Source of the DNA: Orientallactaga sibirica
Taxonomy: Eukaryota; Chordata; Mammalia; Rodentia; Dipodidae
Assembly (NCBI GenBank): GCA_036365145.1
Contig: JAEOAD010000005.1
Coordinates: forward strand, 7,703,501 to 7,767,500
Length of the DNA stretch: 64,000 nucleotides
Reading direction: 5' to 3'
Numbering within the stretch: position 1 is the stretch's first letter; every line of letters starts with the position of its first letter. The position numbers and the translations under genes were made by a program. The notes below the pieces were generated by a model. That model did not search any database. It had not been told where the DNA came from and saw only the letters and a program-made list of their open reading frames with translations. This document shows, piece after piece, positions 55,818-64,000 of this stretch.

Positions 55818-56447
55818 CTCTTCACTTTTATCATTAGGCTCTAGTTTAATATTCTGGAACACTTTAACTTCAGAGACAGCGAGGCATGCGGGGTACCTCA
55901 GAGTACATCCTGTGCTCCAGGGGGCATTTGAGTTGATCTGTGAGGGCTTATAGACACTCGCACATGAAGGAATTATCATCTCCACGTTCCTGTGTGGAAA
56001 AGCACACAAGCTCAGCAGGTGAGTGGCAGCCTAATGAAGCAGTGAGGGACGGACCCTTGCGTGGAACCCAGACAAGGTTTTCTGGGTTCTACTCTTTGTA
56101 GACATTGTGCTACAGCTCCAAGAAAGGCCACATGATCTGTCCACTGCGTTTGATCTGCCAAGAGTGCCAAGAGGTGGTTCCACTAACCCAAATCTCTGTG
56201 CTTTCGGGCAGTCCAGGTTTCAGAAACAAACAAACAAACAAAAAACTCCAAAGGAGGAAAGGACCTCTGTGGGGGAAAACAACAAGAACAAGAACAACAA
56301 CAACACAAAACAAAACAGAACAAAACAAAACAAAAAACCCCCCCAAACTCACCTTATTTCCCATTCTTAAAACATTCCCATGTGACATTAGTTTTCAGTT
56401 ATACACTTGACAGCCAAAAAGTGCTGATTAATCCTTTCAGCATCCTT

Positions 56448-56672
56448 AAAAAAAAATTATTTATTTATTTGCAAGCAGAGAGAGAGAGAGAGAGAGATAG
56501 AAGAGAGGCAGACAGAGAGAGAATGGGCACGCCAGGGCCTCTAGCCACTGCAAACAAACTCCAGATGCATGTGCCCCTTGTGCATCTGGCTTACGTGGGT
56601 CCTGGAGAATCGAACCGGGATCCTTTGGCTTCGTAGGCAAACGCCTTAACCACTAAGCCATTTCTCCAGCCC
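56448..56672 (-). mobile_element. tRNA-derived SINE (copy C)
   Basis: Perfect target duplications tcagcatcctt at 56437-56447 and 56673-56683. Confidence 0.94.
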
Positions 56673-57307
56673 TCAGCATCCTTTAGACTGGAATTACACT
56701 CATGTGGTCACTGTGTAAAGTAGGCTCATCTAAGACTCCAGACACAGCAGCAAGCTCTTTTCCCTTTTCCCGGCCTCCTTCCTTTTCCTTTTTGCCTTTT
56801 TTTTTCTCTCTTTTTCTCTTTTTTTCTCTTTCCCTCCCTCCTTTCCTTCCCCTTTCCCTCATTGTGACAGGGTCTTACTATGTAGCCTAGGCTGGCCTCA
56901 AACTTATCATCTTTCTTCCAGGACCAGACAGTAACTGTGGTAGATTTCCAGCTGTTCTGGTTCTGTCCCAACTATCCACCTCTGCTCCTGGAATACGAAG
57001 GCGCTCCAGGCAGCATGTTAACGATGGCCATGGCTGGATTTAATTTACTTTCCTTCAGTGACAGCCAGGCAGCCCAGTTTGCTGACCATTGGTCCGCAAG
57101 AAGGGGAAAGGGAGTAACTCTACCTTTAATCTAGCAAATAAAATCATCCCATTAAACAGAAAATTGAAAGGAAACAAACAAAAAAAAGGTTTGAAAATAC
57201 CATAATGGAACCTAATTCTTTGTATGCTAATAAATACATTAAAGTCTAAAAAATTATCCATTATTATCTTTTATTTACAGAATAAAGGTGCATTTTACAA
57301 CTATCTT

Positions 57308-57314
57308 TTTATTT

Positions 57315-57349
<35 letters not shown>

Positions 57350-57497
57350 GATATGTCAGGACCTCCAGCCACTGCAAACAAGCTCCAGACACATGTGCCA
57401 CCTTGTGCATCTGGCTCATGTGGGTCCTGGGGATTGAACCTGTGTCCTTAGGCTTTGCAGGCAAGTGCCTTTACCACTAAGCCATCTCTCCAGCCCT
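57308..57497 (-). mobile_element. tRNA-derived SINE (copy C)
   Basis: Counterpart of 47834-48049, with a shorter GA tract. Confidence 0.92.
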
Positions 57498-58998
57498 ACA
57501 ATGATCTTTTATAAATACATTGATTTTAGGAGAATAGAGGCAAAGTATGAAATTTTTCCATTTTATTCTGTATTGCATTTCCTCCTGTGTGGTCTTGATA
57601 GAGTTCAGAGTGATCAGGATCCTCAATACTTCAACATGGTGCACATCTTTCGAAGCTTCCCCCTACGCCACTGACACCCTTGCTTACTGAGGATAGGAGT
57701 TGTCCCCTCTCTGTCTCGGTGTCCCCCGGTGCCTCTGTGCTCATGGGCTGGCTGAACTCCAGAAACAAGAGAGACCTTGGCTTCTCACATTACCGGTGGA
57801 TTTGCAAGCGTTTTTATCCAGTTCTCGTGGGTAGAACACTAGCCTGTGCGGAAAGTTTTTTGGAGTATGAGAATCGTCTAGGGCCTAGGGAGATGGCTCG
57901 GCAGGTCAAGTGCTTAATAATCTGTGGTGACCGTGTGAAAAGTCTAGAGCTACCTGAGGGAGCACAGACATGGGAAGCCCCAGGGCTCATTGGTCACTCA
58001 GTCTAACCAGACAATAGTGTATGCTTCAGGTTCGCTTGGAGACCTTGTCTCAAAGAAATAAGACAGAAAAGCGAGAGAGAAGAACACCTGACCTCCTCCT
58101 GTGGCCTCGGTTCATGTGCACCTGGGCATGCGCATGCACACAGGTGGTTTAACAGTGTATTCCGATCATAAATTTTTGTTTTACTGTACTAGAGAGTTTT
58201 TGATAATGAGTTAAACTGGAGCTTTAGGGGAAGCTAATTTTTTTTTTTTCTGATGAAAAGAGCACACTAGGCAATTTTGAATATCTTATGCAAATAAGTA
58301 CCTGCTATGAAAAATGAGCATAGTTAATTTTTAAAAGGATTAGCAGCAGTTTCTTTATTCGTTTTAACAATTAATTCACATTTACTTGTAATTGAAACAG
58401 CAAATTTATGTTAAAATAACTGTGATTCATGCTCTGAGTTTTTCGCTGTGCAGGCAGGCAGGCTGCGTGTGTTACGGGAATGAACGCATACATTCCCACA
58501 CATTTAGCAAGCACACCTCATACTTCAGGTGAGTGCTTTTTTTGCTGTCTGACCATTGGCCTCCCTTCTAATTATGAGGCATACACTATTTCCCCTGATG
58601 CCAAGTATCTGGGGACGTTCCAGTGACTGGGGAGCTCAGCAGACTTGGTGGGGCTTGGGCAACGTTGTGAATCTGTTAAACTGAGCGATCATAGTCAGCA
58701 CTCTTTAACTCCTGGTAAAGGCAGCAGTTTTGCATGTGAGGGTGCTTCAGAGTCTACAGATTTTTGGAAGAGCAGGTATGTTATTTCTCAGCAATGTTTA
58801 AATAGAATCTGACTGGGTAAAGGAAGCCAGTGAGCTAAGTTTCAAACCCTTCCGTGGGCAGGGAATCATCCGCCTGATGGGAGTTCTTAGTAAAGTCCTT
58901 AAGCAGTTGCCATTCATTTCTCAGATTAAAAAAATATATTTTCTTTATTTCTCCCTCTCCTTCCTTCTTTCCTTCCTTTTTCCTTCCTTCCTTCCTTC

Positions 58999-59057
<59 letters not shown>

Positions 59058-59059
59058 TC
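58999..59059 (+). repeat. (TTTC)n microsatellite (copy C)
   Basis: Counterpart of 49550-49610. Confidence 0.95.
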
Positions 59060-59375
59060 AGCGAGAGAGAAAGTGGGTGGGGAGAGAGAGAGAGAATGGA
59101 TGTACTAAGGCCTGCAGCCACTGCATCTGGCTTATGTGGGTCCTCAGGAATCGAACTGAGGTCCTTTGGCTTTACAGGAAAATGCCTAAACCACTAAGCC
59201 ATCTCCCCAGTGCCAGATTAAAAAAATATTTTACTTGTTTATTTGCAGAGAGAGGGAGAGAGACACTGAGAATGGTCACGTCAGGGCTTCTAGCCACTGC
59301 AAACGAACTCCAGATGCATCTGAGTTGTTAGGCTTTGCAGGCAAGTGCCTTTACCTCTGAACATCTCACCAGCCC
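59060..59375 (-). mobile_element. Two adjoining tRNA-derived SINEs (copy C)
   Basis: 59060-59214 and 59215-59375, the complete versions of the pair broken at the A-to-B junction. Confidence 0.9.
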
Positions 59376-59776
59376 CACTTCTCAGATGTTAACTGAACAC
59401 CATGCCTGCTCCAATTTTGGACATCACAAACATGTGACAAGGATGACTGAGGACACGACATTGTGGCTATATACTGTGCTCGGTCTTGGTCCTAAATATT
59501 TTAGGTTTTGGCGAGAAAGAAGATCAATTCTTTTTCCTTTAAAATTTTAAAAATTATCATGCCTTCATTTAACTTTTTCCTTTAAAATTCTTTTTCCTTT
59601 AAAATTTTAAAAATTGTCATGCCTTCATGTTACTAAGTAATGGATTTCATAATGATGTAATGACATTGTCATTCAGGCATAGCATGTATTGGCCATGTTT
59701 GCTCCACATTATACTCTCTTGTTCCCTCCTCTATTAACTTCCTTCTGGTTCCCAGGTACTCTTCTTTCTACTTTGT

Positions 59777-59778
<2 letters not shown>

Positions 59779-59813
<35 letters not shown>
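59779..59813 (+). repeat. (CA)n microsatellite (copy C)
   Basis: Longer than the copy B allele at 51807-51833. Confidence 0.95.
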
Positions 59814-59817
<4 letters not shown>

Positions 59818-59904
59818 CAGGCTCTGTATATGTACATATCTTCTTATTCCACATGTGAGAGAAAACATAGAGTATTTGTTTTTATGAGTCTGCCTGAGTC
59901 ACCC

Positions 59905-60690
59905 CCCGCCCCAATTAGAATGGCTGTCATTAAAAAAAAGGGTCTTCTCATAATAGGAGAAAAAGATGTCGACATCAAAGTAAAAGAGAGACTAATGGGG
60001 ATATGATGGAGAGTGGAGTTGTGAAGGGGAATGGGGGGAGAGGAGGGAAATACCATGGTTTATTGTCTGTAAGTATAGAAGTTGTCAATAAAATTTTTTA
60101 AAAAAAGAAACAGGGTCTTTTAAAAAATATATATTTTTAAATTAACTAACTAATTAATTAAAGAGAGAGAAAAATGGGTGCACCACTGCAAATGAACTCC
60201 AAATGCATGTGCCACCATGTGCATGTGGCTTATGTGGGTTCTGGGGAGTTGAAGCAGCCCCCCCATTTCTTGTCATTTGGAAAACAACAAATACTGGTGA
60301 GAATGCACAGGAAAGGAAGCCTTATTCACTGCTGGTGGAGGTGGGAACTAGTACAGCCGCTATGGAAATCAGTATGGAAGGTTCTGCATGAACTACAAAC
60401 AGGACTCCCAGGATGCAGTCATCCCTCTCCTCAGGATGTACTCAAAAGTGTCTAAGCCAGCGTACCGCACACACACCTGAATATCCGTGTTCATCACACA
60501 CTATCGACAACAGCTGAGTGACAGGATTTAGTCTAGGTGTGCAGAAACGAAAGAGTGGACGAAGAAAATGAGATCTATGTACACAGTGTAGGTTATGGAG
60601 TTCTATTCAGCTGTAAATAAGAGCATGTCATTGCAGGGAAATAAATGGACCTGAAGATTATTCTATTAGGACAGTAAATGTAGAATCACT
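59905..60690 (+). mobile_element. L1 3' region with nested insertion (copy C)
   Basis: The outer L1 is split at tgtcatt (59925-59931 and 60271-60277). The insert carries a polyadenylation signal at 60087-60092 and a truncated SINE (60122-60258). Confidence 0.75.
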
Positions 60691-61039
60691 GACTACGCTG
60701 CGTGTCCCTTGTTCAGGGGCCATCACATACGACAGCCTGTTTCAACCTGTGCCAAGTGAAATAGCTATGTTCTCATGCTGACTTTCATCTTTATGGTTTT
60801 GCCTTCTTTCAGGCAGTATTTTAGGTAGTTTCAGTTTGCTTTCTCCTTCTCTATGCTGTGTGTCAACTGACCGACAATGTAGCTTTTTTTTTTCCTGTTA
60901 TCCTTTCTGACAATTTATTCTACTTTGCAATGTTTTCAGACCTGTTGTTCCAAACATGTAAACAGTTGTGGATGTGCGAATGTTTTCTAACATTGATATT
61001 CATTGTGTTGATGTGTTTAGTGTATGTTTGGGCATATGA

Positions 61040-61064
61040 ATGCAAGTGCATGCACAGCATGCAT

Positions 61065-61107
<43 letters not shown>

Positions 61108-61345
61108 GTCAGAGGACAACCTCGAATGTCTTGCCTTCCACCTTGTTTCGGGGCAGGGTCTCTCTTGTTTGTAGCTGGTATTTGAGTTTCAGGATTCTTC
61201 TATCTGCACCCCCCTTTCTCTGTGGGTGCACTGGGATTACAGATGCTCACGATGTGTTCAGATTTAAGTGGGATCTGGAGATTCAAAATCAAGCTGTCAG
61301 GATGGCAGAGCGAGCACTTTGCCCATTGAGCCCTCTTTCCAGACG
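61040..61345 (-). mobile_element. Old composite SINE with (TG)n (copy C)
   Basis: The TG tract (61067-61107) is about 16 bases longer than in copy B. A 191-residue frame across it is an artefact of the microsatellite. Confidence 0.6.
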
Positions 61346-62222
61346 TCTACTAGTGTTTTTGATGGATGAAATTTCAGAGGGAGCTGGGTTCCTTTATTTT
61401 ATCCAGGAGAATTTTGTGGGTGCAAAGATGTGAAGGACAGGTGCAGGGTCACGCAAGCTGGAGGATGCTGTTCTAATAGAGTCTCCTTTCCCTTGGTTCA
61501 GCTGAACCTATTTTAGGTCCTCCTGTCTAATGTTAATGATATAGTAAAATAATCTACCCACTTATGCTAAAATAGGTTCGCTAGGACTTTCCCCATGAAA
61601 ACATACTTGTGAGTCATAGCTTACTGTTCTCCCAGCCTGCATTCTATGCTTTCCTTAACATCCAGGAGGTGAGTCTGTCGTGCATGTGCCAGTCTGAGGC
61701 TGCTGTGTGTTTTGTAATCTCTTGCCCTCATCGGATGTCCGGGGTCAATCAGGAAATGTTGTAATGGGTAACCACCACTCATGACGGTCACAGGGTGGGA
61801 GGTTGTGGAGGTGCACCGTTGTTTGTGGGCATGGATGGTCGAACACTCAGAAACACCACTGAGGCCAAGTTTGACTGGACTTACAAGACAGATAGATTCG
61901 CTCATGTTCAATGCATCTCTAACACTTCTGCTATCTATTTTAGTTTGATATGTTTGCCTATGACTTTTTTTATTAGTATGATATGCCTATCTTCAGAAAC
62001 ATTTGCTGTAATTCCAATGTTACTTCAGACTCATGTGGTTACTGGTATATTCTGTTTAGCAATGTCCTTCAAAGCAGAGTTGGTCAGAGTCTGGATACCT
62101 GGACACGGCATGTAGGAGACCTAGGGTGGGACACTTAGTTTACCCTGTCACCAGAAGGAATTAGTGCCTGATTGAATGAATCTGGAGGTATCCTGTTGTT
62201 AAAACCTGAGGTTCATTTATTG

Positions 62223-62375
62223 CTTTTTTTTTTTTCTCCAGGTAGGGTCTTTCTGTAGCTCAGGCTGACCTGGAATTCACTATGTAGTCCCAGGGTGGCC
62301 TTGAACTCACAGAAATCCTCCTATCACTGCCTCCGAGTGCTGCAATTAAAGGTGTGCGCCAGCACCACACCCAGA
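62223..62375 (-). mobile_element. B1 SINE (copy C)
   Basis: A reverse B1 with the normal end tgcaattaaaggtgtgcgcc; an older copy. Confidence 0.92.
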
Positions 62376-62660
62376 CTTATTGTTCTTTTGCCTAGTATTT
62401 GCATACCTCTCTCCCTTGCCTCCCTGCACCCCACTTCTTAGCAGCTTCCACCCCGGCCCATATCTGAAAGACTGCACCACATATCTGAAGGAAGACCTCA
62501 GAAAGCTCCATTATGTATTTTGCTCAAAATTTTTACAAAATAAATTAACTATTGTGGTTGTAAAATTATTCAAGCTGTACCATCTCAATTCATTATCATT
62601 AACTTTGTTACCTTTGGACTTTTTTTTAAATCACACTGTTTTTTTTAAATATTTAAAAAA

Positions 62661-62868
62661 ATATTTCATTATTTATTTATTTATTTGACAGAGAAAGAGG
62701 AGAGAGAGAGAGAAACAGGGAGGGAGAGAATGGGCATGCCAGGGCCTCCAGCCACTGCAAATAAACTCCAGACGAGTGTGCCCCTTGTGCATCTGGCTAA
62801 CGTGGGTCTTGGGGAATCGAACCTGGGTCCTTTGGCTTTGCAGGCAAATGCCTTAACTGCTAAGCCAG
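62661..62868 (-). mobile_element. tRNA-derived SINE (copy C, nearly complete)
   Basis: The head is cut to ctaagccagtc where the next SINE begins. Confidence 0.92.
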
Positions 62869-63086
62869 TCTTAAATATTTTTATTTATTTATTTGTGAGA
62901 TGCAGAGAGAAAGAGGAAGAGAGAGTGTGTGTATAGGCGCACCAGGACCTCCTGCCACTGCAAATAAATTCAAGATGTGTGTACCACTTTATGCATATGT
63001 CTTTATATGGGCTCTGGGGAATTGAACCCAGGCCATCAGGCTTTGCAAACAAGCACCTTTAACCACTGAACAATCTTTCTAGCCCC
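62869..63086 (-). mobile_element. tRNA-derived SINE, old
   Basis: A diverged reverse copy (gaacaatctttctagcccc at the head), directly abutting the previous element. Confidence 0.88.
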
Positions 63087-63208
63087 ACCTTTGAACTTTT
63101 TAAGTGGCAGAGTTTTTCTGTAGTCTAGGTTGGAAGATCCAGGGGAGCTCAGAGTTGATCTTGTGTTCAGCCCTGAATATAGCACAGTGCCTGGATGGTT
63201 GTGTGTCC
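63087..63208. other. Short unique stretch
   Basis: Includes an old B1-like fragment (gagtttttctgtagtctagg). No gene. Confidence 0.4.
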
Positions 63209-63359
63209 TTTTTTTTTTTTTTTCTAGGTAGGGTCTCACTCTAGCCCAGGATGACCTGGAATTCACTCTGTACTCTCAGGGTGGCCTTGAACTCATGGTA
63301 ATCTTCCTACTTCTGCCTCCCGAGTGCTAGGATTAAAGGCATGAGCCACCATGCCTGGC
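63209..63359 (-). mobile_element. B1 SINE
   Basis: A reverse copy ending gagccaccatgcctggc. Confidence 0.94.
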
Positions 63360-63371
63360 TTCATTTCCTTT

Positions 63372-63381
63372 TTTAAATCAT

Positions 63382-63428
<47 letters not shown>

Positions 63429-63619
63429 TGACAGGGAGAGGGAAAGAGAGAGATGGAGAAGGAAAGAGAAAGAGGGGAGGGAGAATAGGCATGCCAGGGC
63501 TTCTAGCCACTGCAAACAAACTCCTTTTGCATCTGGCCTATGTGGGACCTGGAGAATTGAACCGGGGTCCTTAGGCTTCACAGGCATGTGCCTTAACCAC
63601 TAAGCCATCTCTCCAGCCC
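63372..63619 (-). mobile_element. tRNA-derived SINE with long (TTTA)n tail
   Basis: (TTTA)n occupies 63381-63429. The target duplication ttcatttccttt lies at 63360-63371 and 63620-63631. Confidence 0.95.
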
Positions 63620-63635
63620 TTCATTTCCTTTAAAA

Positions 63636-63821
63636 AATACGTTTATTTACATATTTGCAAGAGGGGAGAGAGAGAGAGAATGAATGGGTGGATCAAGGCC
63701 TCAAACTCCAGATGCATGCTCTCCTTTGTGCATCTGGCTTTACATGGGTACTAGGGAATTGAACTCACGTAGTTAGGCTTTGCAGCAAGTGCCTTAACTA
63801 CTGCACCATCTCTCCAGGCCC
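63636..63821 (-). mobile_element. tRNA-derived SINE, old
   Basis: A shortened body (caaggcctcaaactccagatg lacks the gccactgcaaa block) and head caccatctctccaggccc. Confidence 0.88.
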
Positions 63822-64000
63822 CTGGTTGTGTCATTTCTGAATAAATCAGTGGATTTAGAGCACAAAATACAACCTCATTAAATATACCCATTATTATTGC
63901 ACATTTATGTAAATGATTAAAAGTTACAAGCCTAGCAGATGCAATTCCAATCATTTATGTTACGAGGGAAACAGCCAGCCCTGGATTGTTACCAGGGACC
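63822..64000. other. No gene seen; unique sequence to the window end
   Basis: AT-rich unique sequence. Confidence 0.4.

Larger units (their letters stand above)
54806..62836 (+). repeat. Large duplicated block, copy C (complete, about 8.03 kb)
   Basis: The only copy that contains the whole locus in order and runs on into unique DNA at its right. Its left edge joins copy B within cttagtcc sequence, with 1-2 bases of shared sequence at the junction. Confidence 0.95.

Noticed and set aside
60858..61433. 191-residue plus-strand frame
   Set aside because: Depends on the (TG)n length (a Val-Cys run) and is broken in copy B.

Overview
This window is nuclear genomic DNA of a mammal, almost certainly a rodent. 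The base is intron-like and intergenic sequence packed with short interspersed repeats. Two SINE families dominate. One is a monomeric 7SL-derived B1 with the usual rodent ending (ggattaaaggcgtgcgccaccac on the reverse strand). The other is a tRNA-derived SINE whose head (gggctggagagatggcttag) is B2-like but whose body and CT-rich tail differ from mouse B2. From memory of the families this second SINE fits the DIP-type elements of jerboas (Dipodidae, e.g. Jaculus), so a jerboa is the best guess; this is inference and not proven here. I see no complete protein-coding gene, no tRNA or rRNA gene and no CRISPR array. The predicted open reading frames are shadows of SINEs, microsatellites and GC-rich DNA.

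Layout. 1-8035: a tandem duplication of about 5.32 kb; the complete second copy is 2714-8035 and the 3' half of the first copy is 1-2713. 8036-10150: unique sequence with SINEs. 10160-13260: a CpG-rich promoter region, with a diverged tandem pair of (TG)n(GA)n microsatellite units, very G-rich DNA, a (CGG)n tract and a probable first, non-coding exon on the plus strand ending at a strong splice donor at 11965/11966. 13.3-24.8 kb: mostly unique, AT-rich, SINE-poor sequence that looks like the start of a long first intron. It holds a 118-bp local duplication. 24.85-25.0 kb: a homeobox-motif-rich stretch that looks like a conserved enhancer. 25-42 kb: SINEs, old composite SINEs and unique sequence. 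42.2-42.7 kb: a second enhancer-like stretch. 44457-44862: a solo LTR with 6-bp target duplications. 45293-62836: the same roughly 8-kb locus read three times (A complete at its left, B from the middle to the right end, C complete), then unique SINE-rich sequence to 64000.

How it fits together: if the first exon is real, everything downstream on the plus strand is probably intron 1 of a developmentally regulated gene that I cannot name. The multi-copy blocks carry mainly homopolymer-length and microsatellite-length differences. They look at least as much like unmerged haplotypes or badly joined contigs as like true segmental duplications, and should be tested before any biology is built on them. 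Nothing here amounts to a new biological system. The most useful signals are the duplication architecture, the CGG-bearing first exon, the two candidate enhancers, the retroelement insertion histories and a strong strand bias of the SINEs.
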